Below, piece by piece: positions 27,954 to 37,380 of a stretch of 64,000 nt of DNA (the stretch's first letter is position 1; each line of letters opens with the position of its first letter). The stretch is taken from the NCBI RefSeq assembly GCF_003934165.1, contig NZ_ML133508.1, positions 241,881 through 305,880 of the forward strand, given 5' to 3'. The translations under genes and the position numbers were made by a program. The notes beneath the pieces were generated by a model. That model was not told where the DNA came from and did not search any database. It saw only the letters and a list, made by a program, of their open reading frames with translations. Source of the DNA: Borborobacter arsenicus. Lineage in GTDB: Bacteria > Pseudomonadota > Alphaproteobacteria > Rhizobiales > Rhizobiaceae.

Positions 27954-29084
27954 ATGAAACAATCTTCACGCGGAAAGATCGTCGCTCACCTCACGTCGGT
28001 GCACCCTCGCTATGACACGCGTATTTTCTTGAAAGAGTGTCGCAGCCTCGCGTCGGCAGGCCATCGAGTTTCCCTTGTAGTAGCTGACGGCTTGGGAGAT
28101 GAAGAGAAAGATGGCGTTTGCATTCTCGATGTCGGCAAACCCCGCAACCGCCTGGACAGGATGACAGGTGTAACAAGAAGGGTGATGGCGCGCGCGCAAT
28201 CAATTGGCGCCGATATCTACCACCTGCATGATCCGGAGCTTCTGCCGGTGGGACTCGCTTTGAAACGAAACGGGGGCCGTGTCATCTTCGATGCGCATGA
28301 AGATGCGCCTCGGCAAATTCTCTCGAAATTCTACCTCCATCCAATTGTGCGCCACTCGATTTCGTGGCCCCTGGGGGTACTCGAGCGCTATTCCTGCCGT
28401 CGTTTTGACAAGGTGATAGCGGCGACGCCTGCAATCCGCAAAAAATTTGATGAACTGAGGATTCCCGCAGTCAACATCAATAATTTTCCTTTGCTGGGCG
28501 AACTTGAGACAGAAGCTCCATGGGACCATAAGCAGAAAGAAGTTTGCTATATTGGCGGCATCACGGCTATCCGCGGCATCCGCCAAGTGGTCGCCGCTAT
28601 GGCAATTGCCAGATCGGGCGCGCGCCTGAACCTTGGCGGCCCATTCCCCGAAAAGGATGTTCGCAGCGATGTAGAACAATCGCCGGGCTGGAGTGCAGTC
28701 AATGAACTTGGTTTCGTTTCCCGTCCAGAAATGAGGGAAGTGTTGGCTCGCTCGCTGGCTGGCATAGTGACGTTCCTCCCCGAACCCAACCATATCGAGG
28801 CACAGCCGAATAAAATGTTCGAATACATGTCTGCGGGCATACCTGTGATCGCATCCAACTTTCCCTTATGGCGCGAGATTGTTGAAGGGAATGAGTGTGG
28901 ACTTTGCGTTGACCCGCTGGACCCCTCGGCCATAGCCGCCGCCATTGACCATCTCGTTGACAATCCGGGTCACGCCCGACGAATGGGTGAAAATGGTCGC
29001 CTTGCAGTTCAGGAACGATTCAACTGGACAGTTGAGGAGCGTAGCCTTCTGAGCCTATACGAAGAACTTCTGCCGCAGGCTTGA
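27954..29084 (+). CDS. Glycosyltransferase family 4
   Basis: 376-residue GT-B glycosyltransferase. An N-terminal acceptor-binding lobe (AHLTSVHPRYDTRIFLKE; ADIYHLHDPELLP) precedes the C-terminal nucleotide-sugar lobe with the E-x7-E region (HIEAQPNKMFEYMSAGIPVIAS). It probably adds one sugar of the repeat unit to the lipid carrier on the cytoplasmic face. Donor and acceptor cannot be read from sequence. Lies between wzz and wbpI on the same strand. Confidence 0.88.
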   Translation: MKQSSRGKIVAHLTSVHPRYDTRIFLKECRSLASAGHRVSLVVADGLGDEEKDGVCILDVGKPRNRLDRMTGVTRRVMARAQSIGADIYHLHDPELLPVGLALKRNGGRVIFDAHEDAPRQILSKFYLHPIVRHSISWPLGVLERYSCRRFDKVIAATPAIRKKFDELRIPAVNINNFPLLGELETEAPWDHKQKEVCYIGGITAIRGIRQVVAAMAIARSGARLNLGGPFPEKDVRSDVEQSPGWSAVNELGFVSRPEMREVLARSLAGIVTFLPEPNHIEAQPNKMFEYMSAGIPVIASNFPLWREIVEGNECGLCVDPLDPSAIAAAIDHLVDNPGHARRMGENGRLAVQERFNWTVEERSLLSLYEELLPQA

Positions 29085-29132
29085 GTCCACGACCCAGTAT
29101 CAATTCTTCAAACTCAAAGATCACATGACGCC

Positions 29133-30200
29133 ATGAAAACAATTGCTACCATCGTCGGCGCGCGGCCGCAGTTCATCAAGGTCGCGCCGGTCAGTCGCGC
29201 GCTTGCCGCAACCGGTGCGATCAGAGAAGTGCTCATCCATACCGGCCAGCATTTCGATGCTGATATGTCCGACGTGTTTTTTGAAGAGCTTGGCATTGCC
29301 AAGCCCGACCATCACCTTGCCATCCATGGTGGTGGCCACGGCGCCATGACGGGTGCGATGCTGCAAAAGCTTGAGCCGCTGCTGGAGGAAGTGAAGCCTG
29401 ATCGGGTTCTGATCTATGGCGATACCAATTCCACGCTGGCGGGGGCGCTTACAGCGGCCAAGCTGCACATTCCGGTTGCCCATGTCGAGGCAGGCCTGCG
29501 CTCCTTCAACCGCGCCATGCCCGAAGAGATCAATCGCATCGTTGCAGACCAGCTCTCCGATCTGCTGTTCAGCTCGACCGACACTGCCACCGCCAATTTG
29601 AAGCGGGAGGGCGTGGATGAAGCCCGCATTTTCCAGGTGGGCGACGTCATGTACGATGCCGCCCTGCAGTTTTCCGAACGGGCAAGGCAGCAAAACAGCC
29701 TGCAGCGCTTCGGTGTCGAGCCGGGCAATTACGCTCTCGCTACGATCCATCGTGCGGAAAACACCGACGATCCGGCGCGGCTGCGCAACATTGTCGAAGC
29801 GCTCGAGGAAGTTGCACAAACACTGCCCGTGATTCTACCGTTGCATCCGCGCACGGCAGGTCGGATGAAAACGGCAGGCCTTGCGTTCTCCAATGTGCGG
29901 ACGACGACGCCTCTGGGCTATCTCGACATGGTCGCGCTCGAATCGCAGGCCGCCGTCATCGCCACCGATTCCGGTGGAGTGCAGAAAGAGGCCTTCTTCT
30001 ACAAGGTACCGTGCGTCACGCTGCGTGACGAAACCGAGTGGGTGGAACTGGTTGAGCTGGGCTGGAACCGCCTGGCGTCCCCCTCCGGCGGTGGGCTTGC
30101 ACAGGCGGTGCTGCAGGCAATCGGCAGCAAGGGCTCCTCGGGTCAACCCTATGGCGATGGCCGCTCGGCCTCGACCATAGCTGAAATACTGGGACGATAA
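29133..30200 (+). CDS. wbpI: UDP-2,3-diacetamido-2,3-dideoxy-glucuronate 2-epimerase (WbpI) / WecB-like
   Basis: 355-residue non-hydrolysing UDP-GlcNAc-2-epimerase family enzyme (IVGARPQFIKVAPVSRAL at the start; HTGQHFDADMS; HVEAGLRSFNRAMPEE; ATDSGGVQKEAFF). By itself the family could be WecB. The presence of wbpA, wbpB, wbpD and wbpE in the same cluster favours WbpI, which inverts C2 to give UDP-ManNAc3NAcA as the last step. ATG at 29133. Confidence 0.88.
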   Translation: MKTIATIVGARPQFIKVAPVSRALAATGAIREVLIHTGQHFDADMSDVFFEELGIAKPDHHLAIHGGGHGAMTGAMLQKLEPLLEEVKPDRVLIYGDTNSTLAGALTAAKLHIPVAHVEAGLRSFNRAMPEEINRIVADQLSDLLFSSTDTATANLKREGVDEARIFQVGDVMYDAALQFSERARQQNSLQRFGVEPGNYALATIHRAENTDDPARLRNIVEALEEVAQTLPVILPLHPRTAGRMKTAGLAFSNVRTTTPLGYLDMVALESQAAVIATDSGGVQKEAFFYKVPCVTLRDETEWVELVELGWNRLASPSGGGLAQAVLQAIGSKGSSGQPYGDGRSASTIAEILGR

Positions 30201-30258
30201 TTTCCCAGGAAAGGGATCTGCCCGACCCCACTTATCTGGAACAGGAATTTGTAAGTTC

Positions 30259-31242
30259 ATGGCATCGATCGCACATATCGGCTACGGCTATTGGGGCAAG
30301 AACCTGGCCCGGAATTTTTCCGAGCTCGGCGTCTTGAAAGCCATTATCGACCCTGACCCGAAGGCTGCGGCTGCTGCGGCGGCCGCACTTGGTGTGAAGG
30401 CAATTTCATTCGAAGACATGCTTGCCGCGCCTGGCATCGATGCGGTGTCGATCGCCTCTCCAGCCGAAATGCATTTCAGCCATGCCATGGCGGCGCTGGA
30501 GGCTGGCAAACACGTCTATGTCGAAAAGCCTCTGGCGCTGGACATTGGCGAAGCCGAGCGGCTGCATGCCGAGGCCCTTCGCCGCGGGCTGACGCTGATG
30601 GTCGGCCACCTGCTGCAATACCACCCGGTCTATGTGCGGCTGCGCGCGATGGTCGAAGAGGGCGAACTGGGGCGCTTGCTCTATGTTTATTCCAATCGCC
30701 TCTCGCTGGGCAAATTCCGGCGCGAGGAAAATGTTCTGTGGTCGTTTGCGCCGCACGACATTTCGATGGTGCTCGGCCTCTTCGGCGACGAGCCTTCCCA
30801 TGTGACCGCGCAGGGCAATGTCTCCTATACGCCGGGCATTGCCGATATGGTGACGATGCAGATGCATTTCCCCGGTGGCGGCAGCGGACATGTCCAGGTG
30901 TCATGGATGCACCCGTTCAAGGAGCAGCGGCTTGTGGTCATTGGCGAGAAGGCCATGGCGGTGTTCGAGGACAGCCAGCCCGACTGGGAGCAGAAGCTGA
31001 AGCTCTACCGGCACCGTATTGATTGCAGCGGCCCCGTACCGATCCCTGAAAAGGCTGATGCCGAGGCAATCACGGTGCCGCGCTCGGAGCCTTTGCGCAA
31101 TGAATGCGCGCATTTCATTGCCTGCGTCGATGAGCAGCGCAAGCCGATTACCGATGGTGTCGAGGGCCTTGCTGTCCTGCGCTGCCTGCAGAAGGCGGAA
31201 TTGGCGCTGCGTGACAATTTGGGCCATCAGGCCGCGAGATAA
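30259..31242 (+). CDS. wbpB: UDP-GlcNAcA 3-dehydrogenase (WbpB), Gfo/Idh/MocA family
   Basis: 327-residue NAD-dependent oxidoreductase making the 3-keto sugar from UDP-GlcNAc uronic acid, substrate for the WbpE transaminase. The N-terminal Rossmann fold has GYGYWGKNLARNFSELG, the EKP motif is in VYVEKPLALD (near residue 93), and the C-terminal catalytic lobe has HDISMVLGL. WbpB and WlbA proteins are of this length. It is followed 13 bp later by wbpD. Confidence 0.88.
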   Translation: MASIAHIGYGYWGKNLARNFSELGVLKAIIDPDPKAAAAAAAALGVKAISFEDMLAAPGIDAVSIASPAEMHFSHAMAALEAGKHVYVEKPLALDIGEAERLHAEALRRGLTLMVGHLLQYHPVYVRLRAMVEEGELGRLLYVYSNRLSLGKFRREENVLWSFAPHDISMVLGLFGDEPSHVTAQGNVSYTPGIADMVTMQMHFPGGGSGHVQVSWMHPFKEQRLVVIGEKAMAVFEDSQPDWEQKLKLYRHRIDCSGPVPIPEKADAEAITVPRSEPLRNECAHFIACVDEQRKPITDGVEGLAVLRCLQKAELALRDNLGHQAAR

Positions 31243-31255
31243 GGATACTCAATAG

Positions 31256-31825
31256 ATGAGCAAGGAAAGCTTCGTTCACGAAAGCGCCTATGTCGATGAC
31301 GGCGTGGAACTCGGCGCAGGCACCAAGATCTGGCACTTCAGCCATATCCTCAAAGGCAGCCGCCTCGGTGCGAATTGTTCGGTCGGGCAAAATGTCATGA
31401 TCGGCCCAGATGTAGCCGTTGGCGACAATTGCAAGATCCAGAACAATGTCTCCCTCTACAAGGGCGTTGACCTGGAAGACGGCGTGTTTTGTGGTCCGTC
31501 CTGTGTTTTCACCAATGTTCTCAACCCACGCGCGGAAGTTGAGCGGAAGGACGAGTTCCGCAAGACGCTCGTGCGCCGCGGCGCAACGATCGGCGCCAAC
31601 GCCACCATCGTCTGTGGCAATCAACTGGGAGAATATTGCCTGATAGCCGCCGGCGCGGTTGTGACAAAGGACGTGCCGGCCTTCGCCTTGATGGCAGGTG
31701 TGCCGGCCCGGCGTATCGGCTGGGTTTCGCGCGCAGGCGAGATTTTGGATGAAACGCTCATATGCCCGCGCACCAAGGAGCGTTACGAGCGTGCCGGTGA
31801 AACCCTACGGCTTGTCGAGGCGTAG
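31256..31825 (+). CDS. wbpD: UDP-2-acetamido-3-amino-2,3-dideoxy-glucuronate N-acetyltransferase (WbpD)
   Basis: 189-residue left-handed beta-helix acetyltransferase made of hexapeptide repeats ([45 protein letters not shown]). Size and opening ([20 protein letters not shown]) fit WbpD/WlbB, which acetylates the 3-amino group with acetyl-CoA. Just after wbpB; a terminator-like hairpin follows at 31863. Confidence 0.9.
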   Translation: MSKESFVHESAYVDDGVELGAGTKIWHFSHILKGSRLGANCSVGQNVMIGPDVAVGDNCKIQNNVSLYKGVDLEDGVFCGPSCVFTNVLNPRAEVERKDEFRKTLVRRGATIGANATIVCGNQLGEYCLIAAGAVVTKDVPAFALMAGVPARRIGWVSRAGEILDETLICPRTKERYERAGETLRLVEA

Positions 31826-31862
31826 AAGCCATCCCGTACATGATGAAACACTCTGATCATGG

Positions 31863-31886
31863 AGAGCGGCAACATTGCCGCTCTTT
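31863..31886. terminator. Hairpin between wbpD and the DUF2793 gene
   Basis: AGAGCGGCA-ACAT-TGCCGCTCT followed by TT, a 9-bp perfect stem located between two convergent genes. It probably ends transcription of the wbpI-wbpB-wbpD run. Confidence 0.65.
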
Positions 31887-31906
31887 GCCGTTTCCAGTTA
31901 CCGGTC

Positions 31907-33256
31907 CTAAGCAAGCCAACGATTGAATCCGGCGATCACTCCGACATTGTCGTCAACCTGGGTGATGCCGCCCATCAGTGCTGGACAGGCAAGCAGGTAG
32001 CGATTGCCTGCCGTCGCGGCATTGATGTTGCAAGGCATTGGCTGGTATCCAGCATTGCTTCGCGGGGATTGCTCATCGAGCACCGTCATGGATACCCAGC
32101 CATCGGCAGGCGAAATCACGACGTGATTGTTGCTGGCCACGCCATTCTTGATGAAGGTCTGCCCTGGATACCAGCGATAGACGATCGGTGCGTCGAGAGC
32201 GCGCACATACACATGAAATGTCATCATCGGGACCCGCGGACCGTCTGTGAGATAGGTGCTCAGGAAGTAACTCGTTCCTCCAAGCACGACCGGAGTCGTG
32301 GCTGTTCCCGCCCCTACGGTGATCTGCGCAACATGGAACTCGACGCCATAACGTCGTGAGGCCGGGTCTCGGATCGTATCAACCAGGTTCTTGATCTCTG
32401 GAGCGAGCGCACCGCCGGTGCCGCCATAGTCATTGTTGTTGGTGATGTATTTGCCAAAGGTGGCGACCGTCGCGCCGTTATACAGCGTGAGGTAAGCTGG
32501 AAAGGCGAAGGCGCCAACTGCAGTGTCCCTCGCACCATTGCCAGCGAAGCGGCCGCTGTCAGGGAGCAGGCTGACGGCAAAATCGCTCAAGATATTGGGG
32601 GAGGAAATTCGGCCGGTACTCCGATTGATTTTCAGCGCCTGCTTCCAGTTCGCTCCATCCGAACTCACCTTGATCGCCAGGTCGTTATCGCCAACCAGGC
32701 CGATCTCGGCACGGCCTGAAAAGCCCGATTGCAGGAGCAGGGAAAGCACATTCGATGCGCCTTCCTTGTTCATGGTGTAACGCAGGTCACCGTCGCCGCC
32801 ATCGGCTACAGCCAGCGCTGTCCAGAGCGCCTTGTTGAGTTTTGCTGAAAACGGGTTCAAGCCGTCTGCCGTGGTGCCAAGGCCCAGTTGCGTCAGGTTC
32901 TGAAGCTCGACGGACCCATTGGTAAAGCGCTCCCAAGCCGAACCGCCCCAGTACACCGGAATGGCTTCATCGATCACCCAGGCAAGCCAGCCCTGCAGTG
33001 GCGCCAGGAAATTCCAGCCGCCATCACGCCAGACCGCCACCATCCCGTCCTTTCCCTGCCAGTCCCCGACGGCAGCCGCCGCGACGATATAGCGGTCGCC
33101 ATCGCTTTCGCCGCCGGCAGGCGCGGTGAGAGTACGGCTGACAACAGCGAGTTGTACGACTGCATCGAGCAAGTCGAGAGCTTCGTTATGGGTGACATGT
33201 TTCTGCGCCTGGCTCGGCATGATGTAGGGAAGTGTGAGATTTGCGCTGCTTTCCAT
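31907..33256 (-). CDS. DUF2793 domain protein (phage-tail-like)
   Basis: 449-residue protein beginning with the DUF2793 signature (LPYIMPSQAQKHVTHNEALD, then AVVQLAVVSR, GDRYIVAA, WNFLAPLQGWLAWVID). DUF2793 proteins are common in alphaproteobacterial prophages and gene-transfer-agent-like loci, and are thought to be tail or host-contact parts. The remainder (about 130-449) is Gly/Ala/Asn-rich and predicted beta, fibre- or receptor-like. It lies alone, opposite in strand to the surrounding sugar genes, with no other phage gene nearby. Function here is unknown. Confidence 0.8.
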   Translation of the reverse strand: MESSANLTLPYIMPSQAQKHVTHNEALDLLDAVVQLAVVSRTLTAPAGGESDGDRYIVAAAAVGDWQGKDGMVAVWRDGGWNFLAPLQGWLAWVIDEAIPVYWGGSAWERFTNGSVELQNLTQLGLGTTADGLNPFSAKLNKALWTALAVADGGDGDLRYTMNKEGASNVLSLLLQSGFSGRAEIGLVGDNDLAIKVSSDGANWKQALKINRSTGRISSPNILSDFAVSLLPDSGRFAGNGARDTAVGAFAFPAYLTLYNGATVATFGKYITNNNDYGGTGGALAPEIKNLVDTIRDPASRRYGVEFHVAQITVGAGTATTPVVLGGTSYFLSTYLTDGPRVPMMTFHVYVRALDAPIVYRWYPGQTFIKNGVASNNHVVISPADGWVSMTVLDEQSPRSNAGYQPMPCNINAATAGNRYLLACPALMGGITQVDDNVGVIAGFNRWLA

Positions 33257-33432
33257 AGTTCGTACCCGCGTTGGAGATGCCTTGCACGAGTATGGAGCCG
33301 TGTTGTAGGGGGTGGATAAAATCGTGGACGTCTACCCTTCAACTCAAGACGAATGCGTAAATGTAGCTCGATTGACGAGTCCACGTCGTGGGTGCGGCTG
33401 GACAATGCCGGCACCGGTACGGGAACTAGGCT

Positions 33433-34680
33433 TTGAATATCTGGTACATCCACCATTATGGCGGCGGCCCAAATCTGGGCTCGTATGATCGGCCTTATCA
33501 GCTCGGCAAGGCCTGGCAGGAGCTTGGCCATTCCCCGACCGTTTTTATCGCGGCGTTCCACCATCTTCTCCAACGGCAGCCGCCGCTGGAAGCCGAGCTT
33601 TCGATCGACGGCGTCCGCTATCTGACAGTCCCGGCCCGGCCCTATAGCAAGAACGGAATAGACCGCCTCCTGAATATTTGGGATTTTTCCAGGAACCTGT
33701 ATTCGGCCGGACGCACCTTCGGCGAGAGGATCGCTCCGCCGGATCTGGTGATCGCCTCGTCCCCTCATCCGTTTACGATCTTCCCGGCGCATAAGCTGGC
33801 GCGTTGCCACGGTGCGAAGCTCGCCTTCGAGATCCGCGATATCTGGCCCTTGAGCATCACGGAAATCCTCGGCACGTCGCGGCTGCACCCCTTCGTGCAG
33901 ATGTGCGCATTCGCCGAGCGCTTTGCATTGAAAAACGCCGACCTGATCGCCTCTGTCCTGCCGCGCGCGGATCGCTATCTGGCCGAGCGCGGCTATGGGA
34001 GCAAGCCCTTCGTCTGGGTTCCGAACGGCATTGGCATGAGCAGGGCAAAAGCCGAAAGCTTCTCAAGCGAGGCTGGGCAACTCGCAAGCGAGAAACTCAA
34101 GGAGTGGAGAGCGCAAGGAAAGATCAGCATCATCTATACGGGCTCGATCGGTAAGCCGAATGCCATCGACCTTCTCCTGAAAGCCATCGCCTACGGAGAA
34201 TCGACCGGTGAGGGAGAGCGTTGTGCGGCCCTCATCGTCGGCAAAGGCGAGCAAGTGGAGGCACTGCAGGCTTTCGTTTCTAAGAAACGTCTCTCCAACG
34301 TGCATTTCTCCGGATCAGTTCCAAAAAACGATGCAGTATCCCTCCTGAACGGGGCCGATATTGGTTATGCTGGGCTGAAGAACATCGAATCCCTTTTCGG
34401 CTACGGTATTTCCCCAAACAAGATTGCCGACTACTTCCAGGCGTCGTTGCCGGTTATCCTGCCGATCGCTCCCTGTGGAGACCCGGTTTCGGAATCGGGC
34501 GGAGGGATTGCCCGCAAAGCCGAAACGCCGGAAGCGGTGTGGGAAGCCTTGCGCGAACTCATCCTTCTGACGCCCGAAGAGCGCAGCGCACTCGGCGCGA
34601 AAGGCAAGGCATATGTAGCGCGCGAATACGACTACAACGAGATCGCCAGACGCTATGTCGAGGCGGCCAGGCAGCTTTAG
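33433..34680 (+). CDS. Glycosyltransferase family 4 (WbuB-like)
   Basis: 415-residue GT-B enzyme opening MNIWYIHHYGGGPNLGSYDR, as in WbuB-type fucosaminyl or acetamido-sugar transferases. C-terminal donor site near residues 305-345 (GLKNIESLFGYGISPNKIADYFQ). The only suitable start is the TTG at 33433; upstream ribosome-site support is weak. It follows the DUF2793 gene divergently and is followed by a GNAT gene. Confidence 0.85.
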   Translation: MNIWYIHHYGGGPNLGSYDRPYQLGKAWQELGHSPTVFIAAFHHLLQRQPPLEAELSIDGVRYLTVPARPYSKNGIDRLLNIWDFSRNLYSAGRTFGERIAPPDLVIASSPHPFTIFPAHKLARCHGAKLAFEIRDIWPLSITEILGTSRLHPFVQMCAFAERFALKNADLIASVLPRADRYLAERGYGSKPFVWVPNGIGMSRAKAESFSSEAGQLASEKLKEWRAQGKISIIYTGSIGKPNAIDLLLKAIAYGESTGEGERCAALIVGKGEQVEALQAFVSKKRLSNVHFSGSVPKNDAVSLLNGADIGYAGLKNIESLFGYGISPNKIADYFQASLPVILPIAPCGDPVSESGGGIARKAETPEAVWEALRELILLTPEERSALGAKGKAYVAREYDYNEIARRYVEAARQL

Positions 34681-34805
34681 AGGCGAAGAACGGGAGCATC
34701 GGGGAGCCGGCAGTTGCGTGCCATGTGACCCGATGTTAGTATACCTTATTTCTCTTCTATTCTCTCAGAGAATATTTAATCGAGCAGGCGAGATTCGGTA
34801 ACGTA

Positions 34806-35387
34806 ATGGAAATAATACAAGTTACCAAAGAAAATACTGCGCTATATTTGGATGGCATTGCGAAGGTTCATATGTCTGCCTATTCGCATGGCCATTTCAC
34901 GTCGACGTTTAATCATGAGAAGCTAAAGGAATACAATCGGCTGCTGCTCGACAATTCCGACATATCCCTCGTGGCAGTGGAGGATGGCCGGGTGGTCGGA
35001 TTTATGATCTCTGGAGAAGCGGTATCGCGAGGCGTTAAGGAGTTCACGCGGCAAAACAGGCTATACCTGATTTACAAGCTATTGCTCCGGCCTGATTTTC
35101 TTGCTGCGAAGGCCTTTGGAAAACTGAAGTCGATGGCATCGCAATCTGGACCGGTGACCAGATATAGACTGCTTTCCATTGCCACCGATGCTTCCGCCCA
35201 GAGCACTGGTGTCGGCAGGCAGATTCTGGCCGCACTGGAGGACAAACTCAGGGAGCGCGGGCTCGACAGCTACGGCTTGTCCGTCAGATTGGATAATCCG
35301 CGCGCGGTGCAGTTCTATCAGCGCAACGGGTTTATGGTCGAGAGGGAACAGCCCGGCGCGTTATATTTCAGGAAGGACTTGAGGTAG
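34806..35387 (+). CDS. GNAT-family N-acetyltransferase
   Basis: 193-residue GNAT protein; the acetyl-CoA-binding motif is around ATDASAQSTGVGRQILAALE (residues about 127-146), and the C-terminal NPRAVQFYQRNGFM is typical. The 125-bp upstream gap and the first third of the gene are distinctly AT-rich compared with neighbours, suggesting recent acquisition. Placed next to a sugar transaminase and a sugar-phosphate transferase, it may acetylate an amino sugar in the manner of WecD, but that is an inference. Confidence 0.8.
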   Translation: MEIIQVTKENTALYLDGIAKVHMSAYSHGHFTSTFNHEKLKEYNRLLLDNSDISLVAVEDGRVVGFMISGEAVSRGVKEFTRQNRLYLIYKLLLRPDFLAAKAFGKLKSMASQSGPVTRYRLLSIATDASAQSTGVGRQILAALEDKLRERGLDSYGLSVRLDNPRAVQFYQRNGFMVEREQPGALYFRKDLR

Positions 35388-35404
35388 GCAGCGGCTGCCA
35401 CCGT

Positions 35405-36004
35405 TCAGCCTTTGACGATCTTGGCCAGCGTTCTGCCGATCAGCTGAATGTCGAGCCGCAGGGAGCGCTCATCGACATAACGCTTGTAGAGCGCGAACTT
35501 CCTCGGCATCACCTCATTCACATAAGCGGTTTCCGGATCTTTCGCGCGGGCAAGGATTTCCGCCTCGTCACTGAACTCGATGGCCGCGAAGTCGGTTATG
35601 CCGGGGCGGACAGACAGGATCACAGAGCGCTGTTCCGGCGTATAGCGGGCCATGAATGCCGGCACCTCCGGCCGCGGGCCGACGAGTGACATCTCGCCCT
35701 TCACGACGTTGAAGAGTTGCGGCAACTCGTCGAGCTTCGACTTGCGCAGCAGATGGCCAATGCGGGTGATCCTCGGATCGGAGCCGACCGTTATCTGCGG
35801 CCCCTCCGATGGCGCGTTTCGGCGCATCGTCCGGAACTTGATGATGCGGAAAGTCCTGCCGAGATATCCGACCCGCTCCTGGAGGAAAAAGGCTGGCCCC
35901 GGGCTTTCGAGACGAATGGCGAGCGCAATCACCGCCAGCAGTGGCGACATCAGCAACAGACCTGCAAGGCTGGCAGTGAAATCGAAGAGCCTTTTAGCCG
36001 ACAA
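35405..36004 (-). CDS. Initiating sugar-phosphate transferase (PglC/WbaP-type)
   Basis: 199-residue monotopic polyprenyl-phosphate sugar-phosphate transferase. One N-terminal re-entrant hydrophobic helix (DFTASLAGLLLMSPLLAVIA), then the conserved FKFRTM-like IKFRTM, LRKSKLDELPQL and SLVGPRPE motifs. It is the short PglC form without extra membrane helices. It starts repeat-unit assembly by loading the first sugar phosphate onto undecaprenyl phosphate. The upstream transaminase stops 9 bp before its start, so the two form one minus-strand operon. Confidence 0.93.
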   Translation of the reverse strand: MSAKRLFDFTASLAGLLLMSPLLAVIALAIRLESPGPAFFLQERVGYLGRTFRIIKFRTMRRNAPSEGPQITVGSDPRITRIGHLLRKSKLDELPQLFNVVKGEMSLVGPRPEVPAFMARYTPEQRSVILSVRPGITDFAAIEFSDEAEILARAKDPETAYVNEVMPRKFALYKRYVDERSLRLDIQLIGRTLAKIVKG

Positions 36005-36013
36005 GTGCAGGCC

Positions 36014-37159
36014 TCAGCTGAAGGCGTTACGAATGACGGTGATCACTTCTTCCACCTCATCAGGCCGCATAGCCGAAAAAAGCGGCAGCGACAGGCAACG
36101 TTCGAAATAGGACGTGGCCACGGGAAAGCGATTGTCTCCAAGCCCGTATCGACCGTGCCAGTAACTCATCCGATGCAACGGCGTGTAGTGGACCGAATAG
36201 CCGATCCCGGCAGTATTCAGGGCCGTCTCGAGGTCTTGCCGCTTAATGGGGGCATCCAGCGTCAATCTGATCGGGAAGAGATGCCAGGCATGCATATCGC
36301 CATCGGCTGCATCGGGTGGCAGTTCGATCGGCAGCCCGGCAAGCCCTTTGCGATAAGCCGCGGCGGACTCGGCGCGTCTGGCGCGCATGTCCAGGGCCCT
36401 GGCAAGCTGCGTGCGGCCTAGCGCGGCTGCGATATCAGTAAGGTTATACTTGAAGCCGGGCGCAACGATGTCGTAACGCCAGCCGGCGGAGTCACCCTGG
36501 AACCGGCGAAATGCGTCTCTGTCGATGCCGTGCAGCCGCATGGTCCGACAGCGCTGGGCAACGGAATCGTCGGCGGTGACGATCATGCCGCCTTCGCCTG
36601 TCGTTATGGTCTTGTTGGCGTAGAAGCTGAACACGGTGGCGAAGGTGCCGTGCCGGCCGATCGTCTTGCCGCCGGCCGTTGCCGGAAAGCTGTGGGCGGC
36701 GTCCTCGATGATGACGAGGCCGTGTTGCGCGGCAATTGCTTGCAGCTCTTCCAGATTGGCCCCCAGTCCGCCGAAATGCACCGGCACGATCGCCTTCGTT
36801 CGCGGCGTTATCGAACGGACCACTTCCTGCGGGTCGATGCAAAGCGTATCGGGCAGGACATCTGCAAACACGACCTCGGCGCCGAGATAGCGCGCGACCT
36901 CTGCCGTTGCCGTGAAGGTTAGATCAGGAACGATTACTTCGTCCCCCGGCCCGATGCCCGCGGCTTCCAGTGCCAAATGCATGCCGGATGTGTTGGAATT
37001 GACGGCAATGGCATGCACGCCGCCACCCATTGCCTCGGCAAACTCGCGCTCGAACGCAGCACATTCCGGGCCTGTGGTCAGCCACCCGGACCGCAGAACT
37101 TTGACAACGGCTTCGATCTCCGACTCGTCGAGATCAAGCCGAAAATACGGTACAGCCAT
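36014..37159 (-). CDS. DegT/DnrJ/EryC1-family sugar aminotransferase
   Basis: 381-residue PLP-dependent nucleotide-sugar transaminase. PLP Lys183 lies in FYANKTITTGEGG, EDAAHSFPA precedes it, and the N-terminus is VPYFRLDLDESEIEAV with SGWLTTGP. This branch (PglE, PseC, perosamine synthase) aminates C4 of 4-keto-6-deoxy sugars. No 4,6-dehydratase is visible in the window, so its substrate must be made elsewhere or the assignment shifts. ATG at 37159 follows GAGGAAA. Divergent from wbpE. Confidence 0.88.
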   Translation of the reverse strand: MAVPYFRLDLDESEIEAVVKVLRSGWLTTGPECAAFEREFAEAMGGGVHAIAVNSNTSGMHLALEAAGIGPGDEVIVPDLTFTATAEVARYLGAEVVFADVLPDTLCIDPQEVVRSITPRTKAIVPVHFGGLGANLEELQAIAAQHGLVIIEDAAHSFPATAGGKTIGRHGTFATVFSFYANKTITTGEGGMIVTADDSVAQRCRTMRLHGIDRDAFRRFQGDSAGWRYDIVAPGFKYNLTDIAAALGRTQLARALDMRARRAESAAAYRKGLAGLPIELPPDAADGDMHAWHLFPIRLTLDAPIKRQDLETALNTAGIGYSVHYTPLHRMSYWHGRYGLGDNRFPVATSYFERCLSLPLFSAMRPDEVEEVITVIRNAFS

Positions 37160-37380
37160 ATTTGATTTTTCCTCAAAATTACCTGGCCAGGCAGTAGCCG
37201 GCCCCAACGGGTCCCTTCTTACACAGCTTGCCCGGTTGCAACCAGTCTTAATAGCGGTCGGCCAGGTCAATTGCCTGCAGATTGTGGTGGTTGCGTCCTG
37301 GGCCGTCTTGCCTTAGTCACACGGGACAAAGTCAGGGTCATATCCCCCTTCACGCGCCAACATCATATGGAAGCCAGCCA

